The notes beneath the pieces were generated by a model. That model saw only the letters and a program-made list of their open reading frames with translations. It made no database searches and was not told where the DNA came from. This document shows positions 44,131 to 55,558 of a DNA stretch of 64,000 nucleotides, in pieces; positions within the stretch are counted from its first letter, which is position 1; every line of letters starts with the position of its first letter. The DNA comes from Craterostigma plantagineum (lineage: Eukaryota > Streptophyta > Magnoliopsida > Lamiales > Linderniaceae): the NCBI GenBank assembly GCA_027422505.1, contig JAPQWV010000309.1, forward strand, positions 434,001 through 498,000, written 5' to 3'. A program made the position numbers and the translations under genes.

Positions 44131-47066
44131 TGTCAGGACCCGTCGTCCCGCCCTCGTATTCCGTTCTAATTCTAAGTGTTAATGCTTTGTTATTGTACGT
44201 ATACGTAAAAATGCGAATAATTTTTTTCATTTTAAAACGTGCATGCGGAAGTCTTATATACATGTCAAAAGAATATTCGTAACTCGTTCTACGAATCATC
44301 TAAATCATGTCTACACAAAATACAAGTGTGTGTGTGTGTGCAGCCAAAAGCTCCCTATGCGCCCGGCCTTCACAGGTCGTCATCCATACACACACTCCCA
44401 CCTCAAAAGCAGCCGGATAGCTTCAAAAGATCGGCCTCGCGTAATGGTCGGATCACGTACCGTGATCGTCAGTACCTACAATACGTAACATAAAGAATGA
44501 GCCACCGAGGCTCAGTAAGCAGAAATTATGCATGTATGCACGTGTCCTAACGATCGACAATCCACGTCGTCGTTTTCTAATGCTCATACTCTCCTTCTCA
44601 TTTTCTTGACCTTTTTCTGACTCATGCTTATTTTCTTATACTCTTACTTCGTACGGGCCCTCGGCTTTCTATCCCACTATGCGCCATTTCATAGAGATCT
44701 CATATGTGGAGGTTCTCACACTAGAAGGTCACCCGAAGGAATCTTCCCTTACTCAATGTGGCCTCCACGCGGACGCTTCTCACTGGTAGCCAACACCGAG
44801 GCCACTAACCGCGGAGGTCACCCGAAGGAATCTTCCCTCCCGGTTAGTGCTTTACGCACTAGAAGGTCACCCGCAGGAATCTTCCCTTACTCAGTGCGTG
44901 CCCCGGGCCGCATCCTCCAGGTTGCATCTCCCGCATACGGGGTATTCCCTCAGCCTCTTGTACAGGCCTTATGGCTTCTTTTGCCATGGCGGCATAGGGG
45001 AGCCGTGACTCTTCATTGAGTCGACACAAACGCCAATATCGGCGAGTATACATCGCACACAGGCGATCTTACACACGCTCTTACCTCACATCTTACGTAC
45101 TACTAATGCGTGCAAGTGCTCATGCCATGCTCATGTAATTATGCAGTTCATACTATCATGCGTATAAAATAACTTTGTCGTAACATGCACGTTCTACGTA
45201 AAATACACGAGCACGTAAGTTCACATAATCAGACGCAGGCAAGTTACGTATCGTAGTTGGATTTCTACTTACCTGGAATCCGTAGATTAACCGCTACTGG
45301 TTCGGCGAAATTTCTAGTTTTCGACCTTAATCATAAAATTATTATGTCAGTACGTCATCTAAAATATTGGTTATCTAGGTACTTGAAAAGTGTTGAAATA
45401 TTTTCCTTAGTTTTTGTATGTAAAGGTCTCGATATTACAAGGGTTCGTTTGCATTATTAAAGTTGATCACGACATTTGTTTTAACATTTATATCAACCTA
45501 TCATTTCGTCATTTATCAGTTAAGAGGACTCGACATTTTGTGTTCTATTTCGTTCGACATCTTATCTCGCCATTTTGGAGCATAAAATGTCGACATGAAG
45601 TTCATCTCGACTTTAATATCGGCATTTAGCTCGACATTTCTATTTTAGCACTTCGACATTTTACCTTGGAATATCTCGACATCTTTTCCTATCATTGCTT
45701 CGACATTCTACCTATCATTCGACATTTGTATAATGAAGATCTCGATTTAACTTATGTGAAGGTCTCGACATTTATATAGGTATTGGTCTCGACATTTACT
45801 AAATATCGCTATGCAAGCTTTCGACATCCTATCTAACATCTCGATATTTTCATCTTGGGGTTTCGACATTTATACAATGTGAAATATCGACATGCTAAGT
45901 CGACACCTTATCTAGCATTTCATTTCGACATTTTGAAGAAGATGTCGACCTAGCTCCACATGGCTCGACATTTAAATGGTTTAAGATCTCGACATCGTAT
46001 TAAAAAGGACTCGACATCTTTCTATCATTTCGACATTTATACAATGGAAATGTCGACATGCATCTCAATCTAACCCTCGACATTTACCATCTGTTTCGAC
46101 ATTTATGACTAGAAATGTCGACATGACTCGACATGAATCTCGACATATGAGTTCGTCATTTCCATCCTAACAAGGTTTCGACATTTTTCCTTGGCATGGT
46201 TTCGACATTTGTACTTTGGAATATCTCGATAGGATAAGTCGACACCTTTGCTAACACTCGATATTGTGCCTCGACATTTATCATATACTTCGACATTTTA
46301 TGGAAATGTCGACATGCATTTTAACGTGAACCTCGACATTTTATCATCTTCTTCAAACGCTCTTCACCACGAAACTAGATTCTTAGCTTGTTCTTCCTAG
46401 AATTATAAACTCTACACCTCTCTTCTACCTTTAGAACATTCAACACGAATTTATAGTCCCCTCATCTAAGAAATCTTCTAACCCTAGACATGTTTAACTA
46501 ACTAATCTTGGTACAAGATGTCGAATTAATTTAGGAAGTTAGCTTTGCTTACCAATTTCGATTTTCAACTTCTTGGTTCGAATTTGGCTCGGCTTCTTCT
46601 CCTCTTCTTTTTCTTGCTTCGACTTCTTCGTGGCTTCTTCTTTCGTGGGTTTCTTGATGGGGTTATGGATGTTTCAATTATTTTTGGTTAGATATTTCTT
46701 AGTTCATGGTAGATAAGGCGTGGGTTTCCTTGAATTAGGGAATTTGTCTCCCAACTTGCTTGGCTTTGGGCCTAAATTAAGTTCTAGCCCACTAATAATA
46801 AATCCTTAGCCCATAAGAGGTCTTAGCCCATTTATCAAGTGCATCTTCCTTTCTCTTATTATTTTCGAAAAAATCCCTCTCACGAACTCGGGTCATCGTG
46901 GGCACGTATTATTGTCACGTATTTGCACGAATTTCACGTAGCGCGTAAGAACGAAAATCGTAAGATCACGTAAGCATATATCATGTATGCAAATACTCAC
47001 AAAATCACTTAGATCATATACGAAATTTTATTGGCCGACCTAACTTGCAGGGACCGGGGTCCTACA
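44131..47066 (-). repeat. Tekay 5' LTR
   Basis: 2936 bases, nearly identical to the copy at 36551-39485. Differences seen by eye are about seven substitutions, mostly transitions, and one extra base near 46544. It is followed on the plus strand by AGGAC, the second copy of the target duplication. Confidence 0.96.
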
Positions 47067-47298
47067 AGGACTATGACAGAAGCGATGAGACATTCCCATT
47101 GTCTACCGGTGTGGAACACGTCCCTATTGCGGAAGATGATAGAAATTTTCTTAGGTATATAGTTCCAAATCACGACGAGGGAATGCATTGTTGATAAATT
47201 AAAAATTTGTAAATATTATTAAGAATTTGATACTCGTTTTCCATTTATCTACGTCTTTTTTTGCTAAATTAATTTCTTTGTTATTTTTTCAGGTAATA

Positions 47299-48725
47299 AT
47301 GTCTTCGGATCCCCCCACATCTTCTTCGCCTGGTACCGAATCAAGCGGGACGAATAGGCGCAAGAGAGGCCTTACAACATGAAGAATCTACATAAGAAGT
47401 TGAGCGCTGACTCGGATGAGTGCATCTTGCAGTTCAATGATGCCAGTACATGCATCGGCCCTGACAATGATACACGGGTCAAATTTAGCAACTACATTTG
47501 TCACGTGACAAGATCACAGGTTACCGACTACGTGACTAATTGGCGTGAGATCGACTTCGGGCTCAAGGAGGTACTTTGGGCTGACCACGTAATTTAGCGA
47601 TTATTTTACTTGTGTTTATTATCTGTTGTATATAATTGATATTAGTATACCCAAAATGTATTATCAGTGGACCTGAAACTTGCCCGATAATGCTGCTACA
47701 AAGAAGAAGGTCCTCAAAAAAGCCGGTGAGCTTTGCAAGAATTGGAAGCACAAATATGTTGTCAAGGAGAAGAAGAAATGGCCTGAGTTGACTAATGAGT
47801 ACGAGCACCTCAGTCAGGAGGTACTGCAGGCGTGGAGGGACTATAGGGAAGCCGCGGAATTTCATGTGATAAAGTGTAGTACTCTAATTTTTCATTCACA
47901 CCTATTTTTTTATGAATATTGCAGGAGATCAGTCAGAAGGCTAAACAAAGCCGGGCTCACCACTTATACACACCATCTCGGCACGGCGGGGTATATAGGT
48001 CGGTGACCCGAATGGGTTGACCAGGACCTGCTAACGCACATGCCCCCCGAAGACAGGGAAATATCCGAATCTATCCTCCAAGCAAATAATAGAACTAAGG
48101 ATTATTTTTTGTAGTTGAATGAGCAAAGGAAAAGATGGTCAGTATCACCTTGACCACCCGGCGAATCGGGAGCTGAGTGAGAGATTGGTAAGTGTATTAC
48201 TTTATAAAAGTATCTCACACAATATATATCTTACTTACAATAACTCGTATTTGACAGATAGAGGTGCACCCCGAAGAAGCTCGAGGAGAATTTGTCCCTG
48301 TTAGGCACAAAGACGCGTTGTCGAGAATTAATGGAAAGCCCGATCATAGCGCGCGACCTAGAGGATGTGGGAAGGATGAGATGATAGGGAGCGTGTTCGG
48401 CAACCCATCCGAGCGGTCGAGGCCCTCTTCGAGCCAGATTTCCATGGAACAAATGAGGGCCGAGTTGAGGGAGCAGTTGAGGGCCGAGATGCGGGTGGAG
48501 ATGAGGGCCGAGTTTAGGGACGAGATCCGGGAGGAGATGAGATCTGAGATGAGAGCTATGTTCGCTCAAATGGGCCTTCCGGTGCCCAACAGGGAACATG
48601 ACAAAGTGGCCCGCAGTAGTGTTGGATTTGACCCTCCCAACCAGATACCGAGTTCTCGCGGTTCGGGAGGCGAAACCTTAGAGCCATTTCTATTGTCGAT
48701 GAATGTGACGGTATGCATTTATTCT
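47299..48725 (+). pseudogene. CACTA second gene, Transposase_24-like part
   Basis: A TTTTTTCAG acceptor and then ATG at 47299 start a serine-rich N-terminus. After a one-base shift near 47370 it continues MKNLHKKLSADSDE and YICHVTRSQVTDYVTNW, then LPDNAATKKKVLKKAGELCK after an intron. After another intron comes EISQKAKQSRAHHLYTPSRH, then the HPEEARGEFVPVRHKDALSR segment and a heptad-like run of Arg/Glu/Met repeats (48440-48560), probably a coiled coil. This matches the plant Ptta/En/Spm Transposase_24 family, the presumed accessory DNA-binding protein of CACTA elements. Stops and frameshifts make it inactive. Confidence 0.78.
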
Positions 48726-49199
48726 TAATTATTGTTTAATGAGCAACGTCTTAATGTCTTAGTAACATTATTCTTTTTAAATCATATAGTATCCTAGGGT
48801 TCGATTGATGTTAGCAATCGAAGGGACGTAAGAGGTTGTCGATCTTGGCACCGTCGCTGAGGGACGTTTTCAAATTCATGGAACATCGGTTACGGCAGAC
48901 AACGTTGTTGTCTCCGTTGATACCGTCATTCTCGGCGAGGTCCAACTGCCTGTACCGACTATGCATCTGAGAACTCTTGGAGATGCAATAGGCAGCTATG
49001 TTCAGTGGCCAAGAGTGTTAATAAGTTCGAATAATGCGGTAATAAAGTACTACTTGTTGATTTTCAAATAATAATGTTTAGTAAAGTGTTGTACTGTAAA
49101 CACAGAAATGAAAGTCGCCAGCGAATGAAAAGTCGCCAAATGTGTCTATTCGTCAAGATGACGACATCGCACGCCTCGATCACAGGGTGGTGAATAGTC

Positions 49200-50396
49200 T
49201 GTGCGCTCAGTGTCGCCAGCTCTTCGAATACCTTGCCTCACGCGCGATCGACGTATGTCAGCTTCCCTCTCATTCAATATGAGAGACGTCTATTACAATC
49301 CAAATAACGAAGACGCTTTGGTGTACATGGACAATAGTGACTTCGTCGATCTGTTGAAGCTCGTGAGTGTGGATACCTCAGTTATTCAACTTTTTATGAG
49401 GTATTACTTAATATTTCGTTGAAACAATAAATCATTACAAGTTTTATTATTTGCTTTTTTTTTGTGTTTTATTGAGTAATCATATTCTCAGTATCTTCAT
49501 AACGAGTCTGAGAACTTCAAGTGTTGCGACCCGAGTTGTTTGGCAGCTATGCATGATGAGACAGCAAATAGCGAAGTTGACTTCCTTCCTAATATTATCA
49601 AAGACTCGTATCGGGCCGGCACTTACTTGTTTGCGCCTTACTGTGACGGGTAAGAAAATAAGATATATATTTTCGCAATTCAGAGCTTATATTATAAATA
49701 ATCATTGCGTTTCGTTTGTTTTAGTGACCATTGGATTCTATTGGTCATCGATTTTCCGTCGAACGCGGTATATGTATTTGATTCGCTCCCACCGCCAATT
49801 GACGTAAGGAAGATAGGAATTCGTCCTCAATAGATGCGTAAGTTTTTTTATATACAATAAAGTTCATTTATTAATAAATCTGTATTATAAAATTATTTTT
49901 TTTTACCTACTTTCGAGTTTCAGGGAAATTTTTACGGCGTCGCTGTTGGGTGCAGTTGGAAATCGTAATAGGAAATCGAAGGTTACTTGGAAGAGATGCA
50001 AGGTTTGCATTTGACATATGCATTTCAAAGTTTATTTGGGTTAAATTATTACCATTCGATATTGAATTAAATGAAAATCTTTCTAAATTAGTGCCCACGA
50101 CAACCGAGTGTGAGCGAGTTATGTGGCTTTACGTCATGAGGAACATGTACGATATTATCTGCAATCGTATCGGCAGAGATGATACAACCAACTTGTCAAC
50201 GGTATTACTGTAAACCATCACCTTCTTTAACTTCAAAGTTTAATATATGTTAATAAAGTACGTTTTAATATTATCCTCTCGTTTAATGTTTTATAGATAC
50301 TAGAACGCTCCTCCGCTTACGGCGTCGAAGAGATAAACGAAGTACGGGAACTGTCGGCGGAGCATTTTATGCACTCTTTGACGTAGGTTAGACTGT
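49200..50396 (+). pseudogene. CACTA second gene, Ulp1 (C48) protease-like part
   Basis: Pieces joined by plausible GT-AG introns read EDALVYMDNSDFVDLLK and SCLAAMHDETANSEVDFLP. The active-site region follows: a His in DHWILLVIDFPSNAVY after the acceptor at about 49724, an Asp in VFDSL, and a Cys in CPRQPSVSELCG (codon at 50122-50124). Such domains cut SUMO-type conjugates in host proteins; their role in CACTA elements is unknown. The triad His, Asp and Cys can all be seen. A one-base shift directly after the Cys (50127-50130) breaks the frame before YVMRNMYDI. A stop lies near 49830. Confidence 0.75.
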
Positions 50397-50399
50397 GGC

Positions 50400-50861
50400 A
50401 TTAAATATGTTGGTGTTTATGTTATAAGGATAGATATTTAATGTTGGATGATTATCAGTTATTATTGAGATTATTAGTTATTGTTGACAATATTTGTTGG
50501 ATATTGTTTTGGTCAATTTGGGATTGATTGTTAGGGGATGATTAAATTAATAATAATAATAATAAAACTAAAAAGTTGATAATGGGGAAAAAACACTACT
50601 AGTCGATTTAGAATCATCTTACTAGTAATAGATCACGTAGTGTAATGATAGCTACCTGACCGGGGAAAAAATAATAGTCTCAACTTAATTTGATATATTA
50701 GTTTTAATTATTATTTGACCCTTTCTACTTATATATTTTACTTTGAATAAAAACTATTTCAGCCTTCAATTTTGTAGTTATTCGATCATCACAAATCAAT
50801 TTTAAATTATAATTTCATCTACTAATCATTTAATCATAAATAACACAAGATAGGAAATAAT

Positions 50862-50900
<39 letters not shown>

Positions 50901-50942
50901 TTGAACACACGTATTTAGTTAATATCGTATATAAGTCTATAT
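50400..50942. other. AT-rich region right of the CACTA genes
   Basis: No gene. It may hold the 3' untranslated and subterminal part of the CACTA, but no copies of the GGGCGACGG palindromes or a TAGTG end were found. An AAT run lies at about 50548 and a TG/TA run at about 50865-50900. Confidence 0.4.
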
Positions 50943-53138
50943 TAGACCTGGCCCAAGGGTTCCGGAACGGGCATGGTGGTTCCGCCATGGCCCGCTGTTC
51001 CGGTTCTCGGTTCCAGGAAGATTTCTTGGAATCGCCCAATAACCGTAACATGACACTGCGGTTAGGTGGTTTCGGGGCGGTTCGAACCCTTTTTTATTTT
51101 TTATTTTCTGTATTATTTTGTAAAAATAAATTTCAAACGTTTTATTCAAAAAAATTACAAAAAAATACAAAATAAAAAATGAAAGAAAAATAATGGCCAC
51201 GCTACACCGTGATTAACTAGTACTATTTTGCTCGCTTCTTCGTCCGAGTCGGAGCTTGATTCTTGGAATTCATCGATCGCGTTCTCCTTTGGTTCTTCAA
51301 TTCGGCCGAAAACCAATCATTCAATAGAGTGAGCATCACAAAGTGAAGTCGGATTAAGACTCGTCCGTCGATCTCGAATGATTCGACCAGGAGTCGATAA
51401 TGCGGACTTCGAAGCGACACTTGAAGCTTGCAGGGGTAGAAGATCTCGTGTTATTGTCGATAGAGTCGGGTAAAGCTTAGCATTCATCTTCCACCACTCC
51501 AAATCATCAAAATTTTCGGGCTTTCGGAAGTTACTCAAACAGATTTGAATCTCATTTAAGTTTCTTAGACACGATGTGGGCGCTCTACGCTTTTGCATCT
51601 TCAATTTCTGTAAGATTCATCCTGTACTGCGCAAGCTACTCCCACTCGAAATTTCGGTCACGTGAATCGTCATTTGAACACCTGCTGCTTTCTCCTGAGA
51701 TAAATAAAAAGAAAAGGGTTCTAGGAAGGAACGCATAATTGACTCCTTCTGGTCGTCAGTATTTTCTCCAAAGAAAGTTATGGTAATGCTTGAAAAAATA
51801 TCGAAAGTATCCATACTACAACTAGGGTCGGGCAAAGCCGTTAAGCCGTGGACTATTGGGATTTTTTCCCATATTTCCTGAACTTAAGTTCGATACCTTC
51901 GACAAAATTACACAAGTACGGGTTCGTTTGATATTCAAGATTTTTATCGCACATCCCAAAAAGGCTCAAAATAAATCTTGGCAATGTGGGATAGTGAGCG
52001 CCGAGAAATACTTTGTTGCCGCATTGACGTCTTCAAGTAATGACACGCACCCTTTTCAGAATGTCCCAATCGGTATCGATTAAAATAACTATAGCTTGGG
52101 GATCGAGACCGACTGCCGTGTTGTTCCAATATGTCGTGACCAAATTCTTTTAGCGCACAAAAGTGCTAAGGAGGTCTTACAAGGAGTTCCACCGGGTCGG
52201 AAGACCGCTCGCAATGACTGGTTGCTTTCACGATTGCCTTAGACGCCGCTCGTATGTTTTTTCCTATGAACGTCAATTTTTCTATTGTACTACCTAAAAC
52301 ATCATCGAAGGCGCAGTTGACACATAAGTTAATTATGTAGCGCACCTTACATGTAGTAGCTGACCGTTTAAGGGTTAACCTTAGACGCTGTCAGATAATG
52401 CCGATCGCTCCATCGTTAGCACTAGCATTGTCTAAAGTGACTCACATAATCTTGTCTTGAGTACCGATATGGTGTGTGCATTATGTTGCGACTCGGGGAC
52501 GTCTAGGGCGAGAATTCTCTTTTGCATCGTCCACGTCGCACCGATCCAATGACTGATAACCAGTAGACAAGATTGTGGTGATATTTTTTCAAATATCAGT
52601 AGTCAAACTAATCCAACGATATGTTGGACATGCAGAATCAAGTTCGTCTAATATTTTTTACAAATTTCTAGCATATGTCTCCTAAGTGTCATACGACTTA
52701 CGTTATGGAATCCAGTTGTATCGTAACAGTGAATTCGATAAATCATTCACTTTCCGCAATGCAAAACAGTTCTTCACACATTACTACAATAAAAATTAAA
52801 TCACGGAATCATAAAGATTTTGGAGATTATGGTGTGTTTTTAGAGAGAATGAGAGAGAGTTGTGTGAAAATGATTAAAATGAACCCTTAGTTATAGAATT
52901 TTCGAGTAGGGACAAAAAAATTGCATGGAGCAAAATGCAAAAAAATAAAATTATAACGGCTATACTAACCGTTGCAGTTATGCCGGTTCATGTTCCGTGT
53001 CAGAACCGCGACCTAAACCGCGGTTCCATGGGGCGTGCCGGTTCGGGTGCCGGTGCTGGTGCCAGTAGCGGTTCCTGGCCGCAATTCCGGGGCTGTTCTG
53101 GGGCTGTTACGGGCCAAACCGCCCGTTGCTCACATCTA
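50943..53138 (-). mobile_element. hAT DNA transposon, degenerate
   Basis: The termini TAGACCTGGCCCAAG and, inverted, TAGATGTGAGCAACG form weak inverted repeats. Flanking 8-base copies GTCTATAT (50935-50942) and GTCTATTA (53139-53146) agree at six positions, fitting an aged 8-base hAT duplication. Both subterminal regions are rich in GGTTCC/CGGTTC. A minus-strand transposase remnant lies inside. Length 2196 bases. Confidence 0.8.
51317..52700 (-). pseudogene. hAT transposase remnant
   Basis: The frame 51604-51317 shows the hAT C-terminal dimerisation domain (LEWWKMNAKLYPTLSTITRD, SSVASKSALSTPGR). Upstream minus-strand frames (52129-51944, 51835-51617 and up to about 52600) carry catalytic-domain-like pieces (CVNCAFDDVL, YFEPFWDVR-type). 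Many stops. The enzyme would cut and paste the element in the nucleus; this copy is dead. Confidence 0.75.
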
Positions 53139-53146
53139 GTCTATTA

Positions 53147-53584
53147 GAGCTCGAGTGTGGTAATCAACTTGTGACTTTGATTTCGAATGTACCATAACTA
53201 GCAATATCTACTAAGTTGAATAGAACAAGTAGCATTTATATTGCATGCCCAAACCGCTATGACAACCAGCGGCCAAAGAAATCATGGTTGCTCTTCTATG
53301 CAATATTTATTGCATTTCATGGATCCATTTGCCTAAAGGTAAATAAAATCCTTTTAACAAATGTATAAATGCTCCTACCAAGAGGTTGTGTGTACAATCA
53401 TATCCCTTACGGTCACCCCTGACCGTGAAGTAAAATAATTCCAATAAGAAAGAGAAAGTACGATAGCTCGAGGATGAAGTTGGTCAATTAGCATGGTCGG
53501 TAAGAAAGAAATCTATTATATCTCTGGGTAGACGTGATCATTTAACATGATCGATAAGAAAGATAGGAAGCTAGATAAGTAAAG
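53147..53584. other. Non-coding spacer between hAT and copia elements
   Basis: No gene. Two related segments (about 53472 and 53530) resemble GTCAATTA-CATGG--TAAGAAA, and a relative occurs right of the copia element (about 56153). The copia therefore landed in an older repeat. Confidence 0.4.
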
Positions 53585-54128
53585 TGTTGAAGATAGTCAT
53601 AAGCTTGAATGCAGATTCAAGCTAAGTTCAAGACTAGAAAGCTTGGATCGTTGTTGAAAGTTCTCTGGTGAAGAGCTGGAAAATTGCTGCGAAGAATTGC
53701 TGAAATCGTTTAGCTTTGAATATGGAGAAATTGCCGGTGACAAGTCTATAAGTTGTGCTGACATGGAATATTTGCTCTTAGCAGTGGCGTTTTCGCAAGC
53801 TATTACAAGCTGAAGTCGATATAAAAGGACAGCTGTGATCATCATCATCATCATCATCGAGCGTTCTTCATTTTTCATATGTGATCTTGTGTATTAATTA
53901 GAAGTATTTAAGCTTTCTGTGTATTTCTTCTGAGTTGAGAGGGAAAAGAAGAGTGAACAGAGCTTAAATAGCATCTTGATATAGTCTATTGAAGATCAGA
54001 TTCTTCCGTGGATGAAAGCTCAATTCGCATTTGTGAATTGAGAAGAACCACGTTAACCTTGTGTCTTCTTTACAGTTTTGTGATTCTTGTGAGTATCTAA
54101 TTGAATATAGATTGATATAAACACAACA
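53585..54128 (+). repeat. copia 5' LTR
   Basis: 544 bases, TGTTGAAG to CACAACA. Contains a TATAAAAG box (about 53819), a short (ATC)n run just after it, and leader sequence. The following TGGTGTGGTGAGC (54131) looks like a decayed or variant tRNA-Met primer site. Confidence 0.85.
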
Positions 54129-54149
54129 ATTGGTGTGGTGAGCATGGAG

Positions 54150-55558
54150 ATCAATCAAATAATCAAGAATGAATTCGGTGAAGCACGATGATGAGAAAGT
54201 CAATGGCTCAAACGACTTTGGGCTATGAAAGTTGAAGATGAAGGCAATGTTGGTTCAACATGGTCTCGCCCAAGCTCTTGAGGGAAAGGATAGACTACCA
54301 ACAGGCTTAACTGAGACAAAGAAGACTTAAATTATCGAGAAGGCACACGGTGCGCTAATACTCTGCCTTAGTGATAAAGTTTTGAGATTGGTCTCGAAAA
54401 AACAACCCCCGATGATATGTGGAACCGTTTAGAGGAGCTGCATATGGTGAAGATGTTAGCCAAGAGACTTTATGTTAAGCAAGCTTTTGTTTTCTTTTGG
54501 AATGCAAGAAGATAAAGGGATCGAAGAGCACGATACGTTTCCTAAATTGCTTTTGGATCTTGAAAATGTGAGTGTACAGTTAGCGGATGAGGATAGGGCG
54601 TTGCTGCTCTGCTATTATGCGCTCTGCCCAAGAGTTATGCGAATTTCAAGGAAACACTCTTGTATGGAAAAGATGCATTAAACCTGGAGGATGTCGTAAC
54701 TGCAATAAATTCCAGGCTGCTGAACACAAGAAATGATGACAGTCTAGGGCCCCATCATGCTGAAATTTTGACCGTTAGAGGAAGATCAGACAAATGAGAA
54801 TTCAAGAAGGGAAGGAAATCCCCAAGATCAAAGTCAAAATCAAGGTTTAAGTGTTCTTTACTGCCGCGAAGAAGGTCACCTCATGAGGACTTGCCCGAAA
54901 AGATACAAGGATCACTCAGAAAGCTCGAAGGAGAAGGTAGAAGTATCACTTGTAGATAATGGATATGAATCTGCAGACGTGCTGACAGCATCTAAGAATG
55001 CGTCTGAGGACTCTTGGATATTGGACTCGGGATGTTCAAATCATATCGCGCCTGTCAAATCTTGGGAAAAGCTGTAAGTGATTATTCTGTGAATGTTTCT
55101 GTGCAAAAGGATGATAGATATGTTATGGCGTAGAAGGCTAACATCCATGCAAGGTTTATTAGGCACAGACGAGATTAACGAACTCAAGTTTTGTGAAACA
55201 TGTGTGTTAGGAAAATCATGTCGTGTTAAGTTTGGCTAAGGGAAAATGAGGACTCAATGAGTGTTAGATTATGTTCATTCTGACATGTGGGGTCCCGGGA
55301 AGATACTTAATGAGCATTATTGATTATTTCTCGAGAAAGCTATGGATTTTCATTCTGAAAATAAAACAGAACACTTGGAAAATTCAGAGATTGGAAGCTG
55401 GTTGTGGAGAATCAAAAGGGGAGAGAAGTTAAGAAACTAAGGACTGATAATGGCCTAGAGTATTGCTCAAGAGACTTCGAAGACTTTTGCAGAAAAGAAG
55501 GCATTGATCACAATAAAACCGTGGCTGGAACGCCGCAACAAAACGGCTTAGCTGAAAA
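54150..55558 (+). pseudogene. copia gag, protease and truncated integrase
   Basis: Gag reads MKAMLVQHGLAQALEGKDRL and AHGALILCLSDKVL. A zinc knuckle near 54850-54895 is frameshifted between its first two cysteines (EEGHLMRTCPKRYKDH is in the next frame). The protease motif is SWILDSGCSNHIAP (55012-55053). GAG-pre-integrase-like sequence (ELKFCETCVLGKSCRVKFG) follows, then integrase core pieces (LRTDNGLEYCS, AGTPQQNGLAEK). There are many stops. The frame runs from integrase straight into LTR sequence at about 55559. Confidence 0.85.

Larger units (their letters stand above)
36551..47066 (-). mobile_element. Tekay/Del-type chromovirus (Ty3/gypsy), recent insertion
   Basis: Complete structure on the minus strand: 5' LTR (47066-44131), primer site for initiator tRNA-Met, gag, protease, RT, RNase H, integrase with a C-terminal chromodomain-like part, polypurine tract, 3' LTR (39485-36551). 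A perfect AGGAC duplication flanks it (36546-36550, 47067-47071). By hand comparison the LTRs differ at about seven bases and one indel in 2.9 kb, so the insertion is young. Long LTRs and the chromodomain type point to the Tekay/Del clade. It sits in the last part of the CACTA transposase. Gag-pol has three apparent frameshifts. Confidence 0.96.
21492..47194 (+). pseudogene. TNP2-like CACTA transposase, split by two retrotransposons
   Basis: The ATG at 21492 starts a reading beginning MDGRWTYS. It is broken after 23 bases by Athila copy B and resumes at 33494 with MQTTVEYAKGVEKFM; together these form the start of the transposase-associated domain. Then come LLIAGFKPEYTNWIWHGE, the tnp2 region (MLPDGNEL; RMFSNAGDAKMFRWHDEE; LISGPKQPGNDIDVYLAPLI; KKACPICGD; RHCIDVMHVEKNV) and DUF4218-like (KPQYKTVSRELWESAHFLVL). 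The DUF4216-like end (VFYVEDP...GDVDDEED) is broken again at 36550 by the Tekay insert, and it ends at 47072-47194 (VEHVPIAEDDRNFLRYIVPN). The protein would recognise and cut the element ends. Besides the two inserts there are several stops and frameshifts (for example near 34100-34200, 35108, 36070-36430). Confidence 0.88.
20100..50400 (+). mobile_element. CACTA (En/Spm-type) DNA transposon, interrupted by two LTR retrotransposons
   Basis: Three pieces (20100-21514, 33494-36550, 47072-50400) read continuously once the two inserts and one TSD copy each are set aside. They hold subterminal palindromes, a TNP2-like transposase, and a second gene with Transposase_24-like and Ulp1-like parts. This set and order are typical of plant CACTA elements. 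It moves by cut-and-paste through its transposase. I could not find the CACTA...TAGTG termini or a 3-base TSD, so both ends are approximate and one may be lost. The element is old: both genes carry stops and frameshifts. Confidence 0.8.

Noticed and set aside
50590..50640. CACTACTAG as the right end of the CACTA element
   Set aside because: A right terminus should read TAGTG on the plus strand, and no subterminal palindromes precede it.
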